A stretch of DNA of 64,000 nucleotides from Actinomadura sp. NBRC 104412. GTDB lineage: Bacteria > Actinomycetota > Actinomycetes > Streptosporangiales > Streptosporangiaceae. This document shows positions 8,605 to 18,086 of this stretch, piece after piece (positions within the stretch are counted from its first letter, which is position 1; each line of letters opens with the position of its first letter). The stretch lies in the NCBI RefSeq assembly GCF_030269515.1, contig NZ_BSTM01000007.1:186001-250000 (forward strand), in the 5' to 3' direction. Made by a program: the position numbers and the translations under genes. The notes below the pieces were generated by a model. That model was not told where the DNA came from. It made no database searches and saw only the letters and a program-made list of their open reading frames with translations.

Positions 8605-9047
8605 GCGGCGGCACCGTGAGCGCGGACACGGGGCGCGGGATCACCGGGTACGTGCCGGGCGCCTTCGACATGTTCCACATCGGGCACCTCAACATCCTGC
8701 GCCGCGCCCGTCTGGAGTGCGACCACCTGATCGCCGGGGTGGTGACCGACGAGGTGCTGGAAAGGGTCAAGGGGCGGCCCCCGATCGTCCCGCTGGCCGA
8801 GCGGCTGGCGATCGTCGGCAGCATGGCCTGCGTGGACGAGGTCGTGACCGACGTGTCCAGCGACAAGGTCGTCATGTGGGAGCGGCTGCGCTTCGACGTG
8901 CTGTTCAAGGGCGACGACTGGAAGGGCACCGAGAAGGGCGACCGGCTGGAGGCCGACCTCGGGGCGCGCGGGGTGCGGGTCGTCTACTTCCCCTACACGG
9001 TGCACACCTCCAGCACCGCCCTGCGCCGGTTGATCACCGAAGCCTGA
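8601..9047 (+). CDS. Cytidylyltransferase (glycerol-3-phosphate cytidylyltransferase-like)
   Basis: 148 residues. FDMFHIGHLNIL carries HxGH at residues 26-29. The segments KGRPPIVPLAERL, FKGDDWKGTEKG and HTSSTALRRLI are the other conserved elements of TagD-type enzymes, so this copy looks catalytically intact. The reaction would be CTP + phospho-alcohol to CDP-alcohol + PPi, feeding the membrane phosphotransferase just upstream. The ATG overlaps that gene's stop (ATGA), so all three genes 7379-9047 form one translationally coupled operon. The real substrate might be another polyol phosphate. Confidence 0.87.
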   Translation: MSGGTVSADTGRGITGYVPGAFDMFHIGHLNILRRARLECDHLIAGVVTDEVLERVKGRPPIVPLAERLAIVGSMACVDEVVTDVSSDKVVMWERLRFDVLFKGDDWKGTEKGDRLEADLGARGVRVVYFPYTVHTSSTALRRLITEA

Positions 9048-9197
9048 CCTCGTCCCGGAATGTGGCGGGGCGGGACCGCGTTGCAGCCCGTGGCGCGTAG
9101 TCTGGTGCCGGTACCGGGGTCCACTGGGGATCACCGGGGCTTCGGGCTGCCTCGCGGCCGGGCGGGTGGCCTGCCCGGCGGGGAGAAGTAACGGGCG

Positions 9198-12100
9198 ATG
9201 ACGCTTTCCACGATTGTTGACCTTGCATGTTCCGGTCCCGAGCTGAGGGGCGCGCTGACCTCCGCGCGCGTCGATCATGATCTTGTGGGGCCGCCGGCGC
9301 TGTGGCCGGTCGTCGGCGCGGCGCTGAGCCGTGCCCTGCGCGAGCGGGACGGCGCCGGCGTGGTGCTGGCGGTCACCGCCACCTGGCGCGAGGCCGAGGA
9401 GCTGACCGGCGCGCTGACCAGCCTGATCGGCGATGACCGGGTGGCGCACTTCCCGGCCTGGGAGACGCTGCCGCACGAGCGGCTGTCGCCGCGGGCCGAC
9501 ACCGTCGGGCAGCGCCTGGCGGTGCTGCGGCGGCTCGTCCACCCGGAGGCCGCCGCGTCCGAGAGCCCTGATGAGCACCGTGACGAGCACCGTGCGGGCA
9601 GGTCGGGACGGCTGGACGTCGTGGTCACCCCGATCCGCGCCGTGCTCCAGCCGATCGTGCAGGGCCTGGCCGACCTGGAGCCGGTACGGCTGCGCGCCGG
9701 GGACGAGGCCGACCTCGAAGACGTCGTGCACCGCCTGGTGGACGCCGGCTACAGCCGTGTCGACCTGGTGGAGAAGCGCGGCGAGATCGCGGTGCGCGGC
9801 GGGATCCTGGACGTCTTCCCGCCCACCGAGGAGCACCCGCTGCGGGTGGAGTTCTGGGGCGACACGGTCGAGGAGATCCGCTCCTTCAAGGCCGCCGACC
9901 AGCGCTCGCTGGACAACGCGCCGAACGGGCTGTGGGCGCCGCCGTGCCGCGAGCTGCCGCTGACCCCGGAGGTCCGGGAGCGGGCGCGGCGGCTGGCGGC
10001 CGAGCATCCGTCGCTGGAGGAGATCCTGACCCGGATCGCCGACGGCGAGATCGTCGAGGGCATGGAGGCGTTCTCGCCCGTCCTGGCCGGGGACATGGAG
10101 CTGCTCACCGACCTGCTCCCCAAGGGGTCGGCGCTGCTGGTGTGCGAGCCGGAGCGCATCCGCACCCGCTCGGCCGAGCTGGTCCGCACCAGCCAGGAGT
10201 TCCTTGAGGCGAGCTGGGTGAACGCCGCCGCGGGCGGGGAGGCGCCGATCGACCTGGGCGCCGCCGCGTTCCGTTCGCTGGACGAGATCAGGGCGCACAG
10301 CGCCGAGCTGGGCCTGCCCCGCTGGACGATCAGCGCGCTCAACCCCGGGAATGTCGTCCTCGGCGAAGCGGGGAACGACACCGACGCGGCCGGTGCAGGG
10401 GGGTCGACCTCCCTGGACGACACGGTGCTGGACGACACGGTGCTGGATGGCACGGTGCTGGATGGCACAGTGCTGGATGACACAGGAGGGGCTCTCGACC
10501 TGGGCGCGCAGGCGGCCGAGGCGTACCGGGGCGACACCGCGCGGGTCATGGGCGACCTGAAGCGGTGGATCGACGGCGGCTGGCGGGTCGTGCTGGTCAC
10601 GCCCGGCCACGGCCCCGCCGAACGGCTCGTCCAGATGGTGGGCGAGGAGGGTCTGGGCGCCGTTCTCACCGACCTGGCCGAGCCGCCGCGTCCCGCGCTG
10701 GTGAACGTCACCACCGGCCTGCTGGAGCACGGGTTCACCTGGGAGAGCGTCAAGCTCGCCGTGCTCACCGAGTCCGACCTGTCGGGGCAGAGGTCGTCCA
10801 CCAAGGACATGCGGAAGATGCCCTCGCGGCGGCGCGGCGGCATCGACCCCTTGCAGCTCAGCCCCGGCGACTACGTGGTGCACGAGCAGCACGGCGTCGG
10901 CCGGTACGTGGAGATGGTGAGCCGCACCGTCCAGGGCGCCACGCGCGAGTACCTGATCCTGGAGTACGCCAAGGGCGACCGGCTGTTCGTCCCGACCGAC
11001 CAGCTCGACGAGCTGACCCGGTACGTGGGCGGCGAGGCGCCGAGCGTGCACCGGCTGGGCGGCGCCGACTGGCAGAAGGCGAAGTCGCGTGCGCGCAAGG
11101 CGGTCCGGCAGATCGCCGGGGAGCTGATCCGGCTCTACTCGGCGCGCATGGCCAGCCCCGGGCACGCGTTCGCGCCGGACACGCCGTGGCAGCGGGAGCT
11201 GGAGGACGCCTTCCCGTACGTGGAGACGCCCGACCAGCTCGCCGCCATCGACGAGGTCAAGGCCGACATGGAGAAGCCCGTCCCGATGGACCGGCTGATC
11301 TGCGGCGACGTGGGCTACGGCAAGACCGAGATCGCCGTGCGCGCCGCGTTCAAGGCGGTGCAGGACGGGCGGCAGGTCGCGGTGCTGGTCCCGACGACGC
11401 TGCTGGTGCAGCAGCACCTGTCCACCTTCTCCGAGCGGTTCGGCCCCTTCCCGGTCGTGGTCAAGGCGATCTCGCGGTTCCAGACCGACAAGGAGGTCGA
11501 GGAGACGCTGCGCGGCCTGTCCGAGGGCAGCGTGGACGTGGTGGTGGGCACGCACCGGCTCCTGTCGGCGCGGACCCGGTTCAGGAACCTCGGCCTGGTG
11601 ATCATCGACGAGGAGCAGCGGTTCGGCGTCGAGCACAAGGAGGAGCTGAAGCGGCTGCGCACGCAGGTCGACGTGCTGGCGATGTCGGCCACCCCGATCC
11701 CGCGGACGCTGGAGATGGGGCTGACCGGCATCCGGGAGATGTCCACCATCCTCACCCCGCCGGAGGAGCGGCACCCGATCCTCACCTTCGTCGGCCCGTA
11801 CGAGGAGAAGCAGATCGCCGCGGCCATCCGCCGCGAGCTGCTGCGCGAGGGCCAGGTGTTCTTCGTGCACAACCGGGTGAGGTCCATCAACAAGGTCGCG
11901 GCGAACCTGGCGCGGCTCGTCCCGGAGGCCCGCATCGCGATCGCGCACGGGCAGATGAACGAACACGAGCTCGAACGCGTCATGGTCGACTACTGGGAGC
12001 GCAACTACGACGTCCTGGTGGCGACGACCATCGTCGAGTCGGGCCTGGACGTGCCCAACGCCAACACGCTGATCGTCGACCGGGCCGACCTGTACGGGCT

Positions 12101-12875
12101 GTCGCAGCTCCACCAGCTTCGCGGCCGGGTCGGACGTGGACGCGAGCGCGCCTACGCCTACTTCCTGTACCAGCCGGAGGCGCCGCTGACCGAGACCGCG
12201 CACGAGCGGCTGTCCACCCTCGCCCAGCACACCGAGATGGGCGCGGGCATGTACGTGGCGATGAAGGACCTGGAGATCCGCGGCGCCGGGAACATCCTGG
12301 GCGCCGAGCAGTCCGGGCATGTCGCGGGCGTCGGCTTCGACCTGTACGTCCGGATGGTCGGTGAGGCGGTGCGCGAGCTGAAGGAGGGCGGCGGCGTGGA
12401 GGAGGTGCCCGAGACCAGGGTCGAGCTTCCCGTGGACGCGCACCTGCCGCACGAGTACGTCCCGGGCGAGCGGCTGCGCCTCGACGCGTACCGCAGGATC
12501 GCCGCGATCACCTCGGAGGAGGAGATCGCCCAGGTGCACGACGAGCTGAAGGACCGGTTCGGACCGCCGCCCGTCCCGGTGCTGAACCTGCTGGAGGTCG
12601 CGCGGTTCCGTGCGCGCGCCCGCAAGGCGGGGCTCACCGAGATCACCGTGCAGGGCAACTTCGTCAAGTTCTCGCCGGTGGACCTGCCGGACTCCCGCCA
12701 GGTGCGGCTGCAGCGGCTCTACCCGAAGAGCGTGCTCAAGCGGAATGTCGGGACACTCCTGGTCCCGACCCCCAGGACGGCGCCGCTCGGCGGGCGCCCG
12801 CTGCGCGACACCGAACTGCTCCGCTGGGCGACAGACCTGGTGGACGCGTTGTTCCTGGAGCCCGCGCGGCCGTAG
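9198..12875 (+). CDS. mfd: Transcription-repair coupling factor Mfd
   Basis: 1225 residues, the usual length. An N-terminal UvrB-like region comes first (LPHERLSPRADTVGQRL near the start). The RNA-polymerase-interacting domain follows (LSPGDYVVHEQHGVGRY, about residue 555). Then come the RecG-like motor with Walker A GDVGYGKTE (703-711), DEEQRFG (from 804) and SATPIPRTLEMGLTG, and a C-terminal TRCF domain. It removes RNA polymerase stalled at DNA damage and recruits UvrA. Residues 406-430 are five copies of a 15-bp repeat in a variable linker. The ATG at 9198 follows GGGAGAAG. It heads the mfd, lipoprotein, mazG block. Confidence 0.97.
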   Translation: MTLSTIVDLACSGPELRGALTSARVDHDLVGPPALWPVVGAALSRALRERDGAGVVLAVTATWREAEELTGALTSLIGDDRVAHFPAWETLPHERLSPRADTVGQRLAVLRRLVHPEAAASESPDEHRDEHRAGRSGRLDVVVTPIRAVLQPIVQGLADLEPVRLRAGDEADLEDVVHRLVDAGYSRVDLVEKRGEIAVRGGILDVFPPTEEHPLRVEFWGDTVEEIRSFKAADQRSLDNAPNGLWAPPCRELPLTPEVRERARRLAAEHPSLEEILTRIADGEIVEGMEAFSPVLAGDMELLTDLLPKGSALLVCEPERIRTRSAELVRTSQEFLEASWVNAAAGGEAPIDLGAAAFRSLDEIRAHSAELGLPRWTISALNPGNVVLGEAGNDTDAAGAGGSTSLDDTVLDDTVLDGTVLDGTVLDDTGGALDLGAQAAEAYRGDTARVMGDLKRWIDGGWRVVLVTPGHGPAERLVQMVGEEGLGAVLTDLAEPPRPALVNVTTGLLEHGFTWESVKLAVLTESDLSGQRSSTKDMRKMPSRRRGGIDPLQLSPGDYVVHEQHGVGRYVEMVSRTVQGATREYLILEYAKGDRLFVPTDQLDELTRYVGGEAPSVHRLGGADWQKAKSRARKAVRQIAGELIRLYSARMASPGHAFAPDTPWQRELEDAFPYVETPDQLAAIDEVKADMEKPVPMDRLICGDVGYGKTEIAVRAAFKAVQDGRQVAVLVPTTLLVQQHLSTFSERFGPFPVVVKAISRFQTDKEVEETLRGLSEGSVDVVVGTHRLLSARTRFRNLGLVIIDEEQRFGVEHKEELKRLRTQVDVLAMSATPIPRTLEMGLTGIREMSTILTPPEERHPILTFVGPYEEKQIAAAIRRELLREGQVFFVHNRVRSINKVAANLARLVPEARIAIAHGQMNEHELERVMVDYWERNYDVLVATTIVESGLDVPNANTLIVDRADLYGLSQLHQLRGRVGRGRERAYAYFLYQPEAPLTETAHERLSTLAQHTEMGAGMYVAMKDLEIRGAGNILGAEQSGHVAGVGFDLYVRMVGEAVRELKEGGGVEEVPETRVELPVDAHLPHEYVPGERLRLDAYRRIAAITSEEEIAQVHDELKDRFGPPPVPVLNLLEVARFRARARKAGLTEITVQGNFVKFSPVDLPDSRQVRLQRLYPKSVLKRNVGTLLVPTPRTAPLGGRPLRDTELLRWATDLVDALFLEPARP
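10413..10487 (+). repeat. 15-bp in-frame tandem repeat within mfd (5 units)
   Basis: Five consecutive 15-bp units starting CTGGA, at 10413, 10428, 10443, 10458 and 10473, encode LDDTV, LDDTV, LDGTV, LDGTV and LDDTG. The first two are identical at the DNA level and the others differ by one to three bases. Because the unit is a multiple of three, copy-number change would keep Mfd in frame. Confidence 0.9.
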
Positions 12876-12918
12876 TCTGGCGACCTGCACAAAGATCGGA
12901 AGCGACGAGGTGGGCTCC

Positions 12919-13530
12919 GTGCCGGGTAGAACGATCAAGGTGCTGGCCGTCGCCGTGTCGGCGGCCGTGGCGCTTGCGGGCTGCGGCGGCGGGCCGGTCA
13001 GGACCGGCTCGGCCGCCATCGTCGGCGACCACCGCATCACGATCTCCACGCTCGGCCAGGCGGTGGAGGACTGGGAGCGCGAGTTCCGCGCCGATCCCAG
13101 GGCGAACCTGCTGCGCTCGATGAACCCTCCGTCCGCCGAGACGGAGATCCAGAACGCCCTGTTCCAGTTGGTGCAGATCCGGCTGACCGACGAGGCGGCC
13201 CGGCGCGCCGGGGTGCGGGTGAGCGACGGCCAGGTCGACATGGCTTTGCACAGCCTCGACAGGAATTCGCGCCTGGGCCCCGCCTCCTCGTTCACCCGCG
13301 CCCGCGGGCTGCCCGCCCGGTACGCCCGCGACCTGGCCCGCCAGGCGGTCATCGTGGGCGAGGTCATCCGCAGGGACGGCGACGACGGGACCGGTTTCCG
13401 CACCCTGGTCGGCCAGACCGCCAAGAGCCTCGGCGTCAGGATCAACCCCCGCTACGGCACCTTCGATCCCGACCGCCTGATCGGCCCGGTCCGCACCACC
13501 CTCTCCAGCCCCGGATCGGGCGTCGGCTGA
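12919..13530 (+). CDS. SurA-N-like lipoprotein (LpqU/foldase-type position)
   Basis: 203 residues. A lipoprotein signal peptide ends at LAGC, Cys22, so the mature protein should be anchored outside the membrane. The mature part, mostly helical (TEIQNALFQLVQIRLTDEAARRAGVRVSDGQVD), resembles the N-terminal chaperone domain of SurA/PrsA; I see no complete parvulin domain. The GTG at 12919 has GAGG eight bases upstream and gives a proper n-region; a GTG at 12910 is the alternative. Genes of this kind recur between mfd and eno in actinobacteria (lpqU in M. tuberculosis). It may help fold secreted proteins. Confidence 0.75.
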   Translation: MPGRTIKVLAVAVSAAVALAGCGGGPVRTGSAAIVGDHRITISTLGQAVEDWEREFRADPRANLLRSMNPPSAETEIQNALFQLVQIRLTDEAARRAGVRVSDGQVDMALHSLDRNSRLGPASSFTRARGLPARYARDLARQAVIVGEVIRRDGDDGTGFRTLVGQTAKSLGVRINPRYGTFDPDRLIGPVRTTLSSPGSGVG

Positions 13531-13533
13531 TCC

Positions 13534-14520
13534 ATGAGCGCCGAGTCGAGGCCCGCCACCGGGCTGGTCATGCTTGCCACCACGCATCGGGTGGCTCCTG
13601 GGTTGCTGTCCTGGCGGGCGTGGGAGGCGCTGCGGTCGGCCGACCGGGTCCTGGCCGGGTCCGCCGAGCATCCGCTGTTGCCGTACGCGCGGGATGCCGG
13701 TGTCCCGGTCGAGGTGACCGAGCCGGACGCCCGCCGGCTGGTCGAGGCGGCGCGAGGCGGGCGGGTCGTGTGGCTGGCCGCGCCGGACGGGGACGAGCCG
13801 CTGATGCGCGCGATCGGTGAGCTCGTCGTCGCCGATCCGCTCGACGTCGAGGTGCTGCACGGCTCCTACGACCTGCCCGGCGCCCGGGTGCTCGACCTGG
13901 TGTCGGTGATGGACAGGCTGCGCCGCGAGTGCCCCTGGGACGCCAAGCAGACCCACGCCACGCTCGTCCGGTACCTGATCGAGGAGGCGTACGAGGTCGC
14001 CGAGACCGTGGAGGAGGGCGACTACGGCGCGCTGCGCGAGGAACTGGGCGACGTGCTGATGCAGGTGGCGTTCCACTCCGTGGTGGCGTCCGAGCGTACG
14101 GACGGGACGGCGTTCACCATCGACGACGTCGCCGCCGGGATCGTCGACAAGCTGGTGCGGCGCCACCCGCACGTGTTCGCGGACGTGACCGTCTCCGGCG
14201 CGGACGAGGTCAACGCCAACTGGGAGGCCATCAAGGAGGCCGAGCGGGTGGCCAAGAGCGGCGAGGACGTGTCCGCGCTGGACGGCGTCCCCCTCGGGCA
14301 GCCCGCGCTGTCGCTCGCCGCGCAGCTTCAGCGCCGCGCGGCCCGCGCCGGTGCCCCCGACGAGCTGCGGCCGACCGGCGACGGCCTCGCCGAGCGGCTG
14401 TTCGCCCTGGTCGGCGAGGCGCAGGACGCGGGTCTCGACCCCGAGGCGGAATTGCGGGCGATCTCCAGGGTATTCCGGGACCGTGTCCGGAGCTGGGAGC
14501 GGGAGCGGAGACGCCGGTAG
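13534..14520 (+). CDS. mazG: MazG-type nucleoside triphosphate pyrophosphohydrolase
   Basis: 328 residues. The N-terminal ~110 residues are a tetrapyrrole-methylase-like remnant that is common in actinobacterial MazG. The catalytic all-alpha domain starts at DLVSVMDRLRRECPWDAKQTHATL and contains the metal-binding clusters EEAYEVAETVEEGD and EELGDVLMQVAFHS, followed by FTIDDVAAGIVDKLVRRHPHVF. The enzyme hydrolyses (d)NTPs to monophosphates and PPi, cleaning damaged nucleotides or limiting pools under stress. It begins three bases after the lipoprotein gene and should be in the same transcript. Confidence 0.93.
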   Translation: MSAESRPATGLVMLATTHRVAPGLLSWRAWEALRSADRVLAGSAEHPLLPYARDAGVPVEVTEPDARRLVEAARGGRVVWLAAPDGDEPLMRAIGELVVADPLDVEVLHGSYDLPGARVLDLVSVMDRLRRECPWDAKQTHATLVRYLIEEAYEVAETVEEGDYGALREELGDVLMQVAFHSVVASERTDGTAFTIDDVAAGIVDKLVRRHPHVFADVTVSGADEVNANWEAIKEAERVAKSGEDVSALDGVPLGQPALSLAAQLQRRAARAGAPDELRPTGDGLAERLFALVGEAQDAGLDPEAELRAISRVFRDRVRSWERERRRR

Positions 14521-14599
14521 AGCCGAGGCCGCCTGGAAGATCGCGCGGGCGGCCTTACTGGGCCTGTTCGGCAGGGTCGGGCACGTCTACGCTGAGCGC

Positions 14600-17026
14600 G
14601 TGCTGGCCAAGTCGCGGGACGAGCGAGCCACCGAACGGGGCATCTGGCGCGCGGACAAGAGCACCCGCCCCACCGGTGCGGAGCGGGCCAGGGCGATCCG
14701 CGGGCTGGGCGGGCTCGGCGTCCTCGCCGGGGTCCTGGTCGCGCTGATCGTGCTGCCCACCGCCTGCATGACCGGTGTCGGCGCGCGTGACGCGGCCAAC
14801 TGGTTCCAGAGCGAGCCGGACGACCTGAACACCTCGGGCGTGCCGCAGCGGTCCCGGATCCTGGCGGCCGACGGCAAGCTCATCGCCACGTTCTTCTACG
14901 AGAACCGGGTGAACGTGCGGCTCGACCAGGTCGCCCCGATCGCCCGCAAAGCCGTCCTGGCCATCGAGGACGCGCGGTTCTACGAGCACGGCGCGCTGGA
15001 CTCGCAGGGCACGCTGCGCGCCCTGGCCAGCAACCTCGGCTCCGGCGAGGTCACCCAGGGCGGCTCGGGCATCACCCAGCAGTACGTGAAGAACCTGCTG
15101 CTCTCCCAGGCCCGTTCTGAGGAGGAGCAGCGCCGCGCCAGGGAGGTCACGGCCGCGCGCAAGCTGCGCGAGCTGCGGTACGCGGTCGCGGTGGAACGGC
15201 GGTTCTCCAAGGACGAGATCCTGACCCGGTACCTGAACATCGCCTACTTCGGCGGCGGTGCGTACGGGATCGAGGCGGCGTCCCGGCACTTCTTCTCCAA
15301 GCCCGCGTCCAGGCTCACGCTGCCCGAGGCCGCCCTGCTGGCCGGGGTCATCCGCTACCCGTACGCCTACGACCCGGTGCGCAGGCCCGGCGCGGCCAGG
15401 GAACGCCGCGACGTCGTGATCAACCGGATGCTGGAGCTGGGCTGGATCGGGAAGCGGGAGGCGGCGGCCGCGAAGGCGCGCCCGCTGGGGCTGCGCGTCC
15501 ACAAGACCCCCAACGGCTGCGTCACCAGCTCCGCGCCGTTCTTCTGCGACTACGTCCAGCGGGAGATTCTCACCAACCCGGTGTTCGGCGCCACCGCCGA
15601 GGAGCGCGAGAGGCTGCTCAAACGGGGCGGGCTGACCATCCGCACCACCCTCGACCGGCGGACGCAGCGGGCCGCGCAGCGCGCCGTCGACCGGCACGTC
15701 CCGCCGAAGAACTCGGCGCGCAAGGCGGCGGCGGAGGCGCTGGTCGAGCCCGGCACCGGCGAGATCAAGGGCATGGTGGTGGACCGCGACCTCGGGCCCG
15801 ACTCCGAGCGCGGCAAGACCTGGATCAACTTCGCGGCCGACGCCGGCCACGGCTCCAGCATCGGCATGCAGGCCGGGTCCACGTTCAAGGCGTTCACCCT
15901 CGCCGCCGCGCTGGAGGAGGGCATGCCGTTCGGGACACGCCTCATGGCGCCGCGCACCTTCATCCCCAGGGGCTTCAAGGACTGCGAGGGCCGCCCGGTG
16001 TCCAGCGACGAGCCGCTGCGCAACTCCGCCGACGGCGAGGGCGGCAAGCAGTTCAGCCTGGTCACGGGAACACACCACTCCGTCAACACGTTCTTCCTCG
16101 CCCTGGAGCGCGAGGTCGGCCTGTGCGACACGGTCAAGATGGCCGAGAAGCTGGGGATGAGGCAGGCCAGCGGGAAGCCCTTACAGCAGCTCCCGTCGTT
16201 CACGCTGGGGTTCAACGAGGTGTCGCCGCTGCGGATGGCCGCCGCGTACGCGGCGTTCGGCGCCCGCGGCAAGTACTGCGAGCCGATCGCCATCAAGTGG
16301 ATCACCGACTCCGCGGGCCGGCGGCTCAACGTCCCCGGCCGCAAGTGCAAGCAGGTGATGGACAAGGGCGTCGCGGACGCGGTCAACCACGTGCTGCGCG
16401 GCGTCCTCACCAAGGGGACGGCGCGCGGGATGGGCATCGGCCGTCCCGCGGCCGGCAAGACCGGCACGGTCGACAACTACTCGGCGGCCTGGTTCGCCGG
16501 GTACACGCCCGAACTGGCCGCGGCCGTCTGGGTCGGCGACCCGCGCGGCGGCTACCGGTACCCGATGACCAGCCTGTGCATGGACGGCCGCTGCTACGGC
16601 GCGGTGTTCGGCGCCACCATCCCCGCCCCGATCTGGCGCGACAGCATGATCGGCGCGCTGCGGGGACGGGACGCCTCGTCGTTCCGGCCGCCGCCCTCCC
16701 GCTTCTTCAGCCGCGGTTCCGGCGAGGAGCGGGGCAGGCTGCCCGACGTCCGCGGGCTGACGATCGGCGACGCCCTCGACAGGCTCCGGTCCGCCGGCTT
16801 CCAGGCGCGGGTCGGCAGGGGCGTCCCGTCCGACGAGTACCCGGCGGGGACGGTCGCGGAGATGTCGCCCGGCCCCGGCGCCGCCGACCCGGGCGAGATC
16901 GTCACCGTGCGTCCCAGCACCGGCGGCGGCGAGGACGTCGAGGACGACGAGCCGCCCACGGACCCCGCTCCGCCCCGGCCGCCGATCACCATCCCGCCGT
17001 TCCCGGGGCCGCGCCCGCAGGAGTGA
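14600..17026 (+). CDS. Bifunctional class A penicillin-binding protein with PASTA domain
   Basis: About 808 residues from the GTG at 14600. The start is uncertain because the frame is open further upstream and no clear ribosome-binding site is seen. After a short cytoplasmic tail and one membrane helix comes the glycosyltransferase domain, with EDARFYEHGALD (catalytic Glu about 123) and GGSGITQQYVKN. The transpeptidase domain follows, with STFK (Ser about 427), SVN and KTGT (Lys about 620). A single PASTA domain (LPDVRGLTIGDALDRL) precedes a Pro-rich end. It polymerises and crosslinks peptidoglycan. Codon 528 is TTA, rare in this DNA. Confidence 0.93.
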   Translation: MLAKSRDERATERGIWRADKSTRPTGAERARAIRGLGGLGVLAGVLVALIVLPTACMTGVGARDAANWFQSEPDDLNTSGVPQRSRILAADGKLIATFFYENRVNVRLDQVAPIARKAVLAIEDARFYEHGALDSQGTLRALASNLGSGEVTQGGSGITQQYVKNLLLSQARSEEEQRRAREVTAARKLRELRYAVAVERRFSKDEILTRYLNIAYFGGGAYGIEAASRHFFSKPASRLTLPEAALLAGVIRYPYAYDPVRRPGAARERRDVVINRMLELGWIGKREAAAAKARPLGLRVHKTPNGCVTSSAPFFCDYVQREILTNPVFGATAEERERLLKRGGLTIRTTLDRRTQRAAQRAVDRHVPPKNSARKAAAEALVEPGTGEIKGMVVDRDLGPDSERGKTWINFAADAGHGSSIGMQAGSTFKAFTLAAALEEGMPFGTRLMAPRTFIPRGFKDCEGRPVSSDEPLRNSADGEGGKQFSLVTGTHHSVNTFFLALEREVGLCDTVKMAEKLGMRQASGKPLQQLPSFTLGFNEVSPLRMAAAYAAFGARGKYCEPIAIKWITDSAGRRLNVPGRKCKQVMDKGVADAVNHVLRGVLTKGTARGMGIGRPAAGKTGTVDNYSAAWFAGYTPELAAAVWVGDPRGGYRYPMTSLCMDGRCYGAVFGATIPAPIWRDSMIGALRGRDASSFRPPPSRFFSRGSGEERGRLPDVRGLTIGDALDRLRSAGFQARVGRGVPSDEYPAGTVAEMSPGPGAADPGEIVTVRPSTGGGEDVEDDEPPTDPAPPRPPITIPPFPGPRPQE

Positions 17027-17138
17027 TACCCGCCTCCCGTACCGCGCGGTTGTGTGACCTGGCCAGGGGCGGGGTAGGTGGGGCGATACCGGCCCGCCGT
17101 ATGGGCCGGCCAGGGGGAAGCGGGAGTCGGGGAACGTC

Positions 17139-18086
17139 ATGAGAGCCATCGCCATCTCCGAGCCGGGGGCCGCCCCGGTCCCCATGCGCCTGCCCGTGAT
17201 GGAACCGGGGCCGGGCGAGGCGCTGGTCCGGCTGTTCGCGGCCGGTCTGAACCCGGCGGACTGGAAGATCGCCGACGGGATGCTCAAGGACACGGTGCCC
17301 TACTCCTTTCCGCTGATCCTGGGCCTGGACGGGGCGGGCGTGGTGGACGCCACCGGCCCCGGAGCACGGTTCCCGGTGGGGGAGCAGGTCTTCGGCCGGT
17401 TCTTCGGAGTGCCGCGCGGCCAGGGCACCTACGCCGAGTACACGATCGCGGGCGCCGACGACGCCGTGGTGCCGATGCCCGAGGGCATGCTCTACACCGA
17501 GGCCGCCGCGCTGCCCACCGCGGGCATGACCGCGCTGACCGCCGTCGAGGAGGCGGGGATCGAGGCGGGGAGCGACGCGGAGGTGCTGGTCGTCGGCGCC
17601 ACCGGCGGCGTGGGCCAGCCCACCGTACGGCTGGCCGCGTCCCGCGGCGCCCGCGTGGTGGCCACTGCGCGTCCCGACGCGGCCGGGCGGATGCGGGAGC
17701 TGGGCGCCGCCGACGTCGTCGACTACGGCGGGGGGGATCTGAAGGAGCTCGTCCGCGCCGCGCGCCCGGACGGCCTCGACGCGATCATCGATCTGGTCGG
17801 CGACCGCGGGGAGGTGGAGCGGCTGGCCGGGCTGCTGCGCCCCGGCGGCGTGTACGTCAGCACCGTGTGGGCGGTGAACCCCGACTCCCTGGACGCCCGG
17901 AACGTGCGCGGCGTCAACCTCGACTACACGCCCACGCCCGAACTGCTGGAGCGCGTCGTGGGCCTGGTCGCCGACGGGGCCATGGAGATCACGATCGAGG
18001 CGGAGGTCTCGCTGGAGGAGGCGCCCGCCGCGATCGCCCGCAGCCGGAGCGGCGGTGCCCGCGGCAAGACCGTCATCCGCCCCTGA
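17139..18086 (+). CDS. Zinc-independent MDR-family NADP-dependent quinone oxidoreductase
   Basis: 315 residues. A GroES-like N-terminal domain (AAGLNPADWKIADG, LILGLDGAGVV) is followed by a Rossmann domain with VLVVGATGGVGQPTVRLA, the nucleotide-binding loop of the QOR branch of medium-chain dehydrogenases. The structural zinc cysteines are absent. It probably reduces quinones or enals with NADPH. The ATG at 17139 is preceded by a purine-rich stretch. It stands alone between the PBP gene and a small coiled-coil gene. The physiological substrate is unknown. Confidence 0.85.
   Translation: MRAIAISEPGAAPVPMRLPVMEPGPGEALVRLFAAGLNPADWKIADGMLKDTVPYSFPLILGLDGAGVVDATGPGARFPVGEQVFGRFFGVPRGQGTYAEYTIAGADDAVVPMPEGMLYTEAAALPTAGMTALTAVEEAGIEAGSDAEVLVVGATGGVGQPTVRLAASRGARVVATARPDAAGRMRELGAADVVDYGGGDLKELVRAARPDGLDAIIDLVGDRGEVERLAGLLRPGGVYVSTVWAVNPDSLDARNVRGVNLDYTPTPELLERVVGLVADGAMEITIEAEVSLEEAPAAIARSRSGGARGKTVIRP

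Noticed and set aside
8454..13445. A 1663-codon open frame antisense to mfd
   Set aside because: It is a typical GC-bias shadow frame; mfd on the plus strand has all family motifs and normal codon use.
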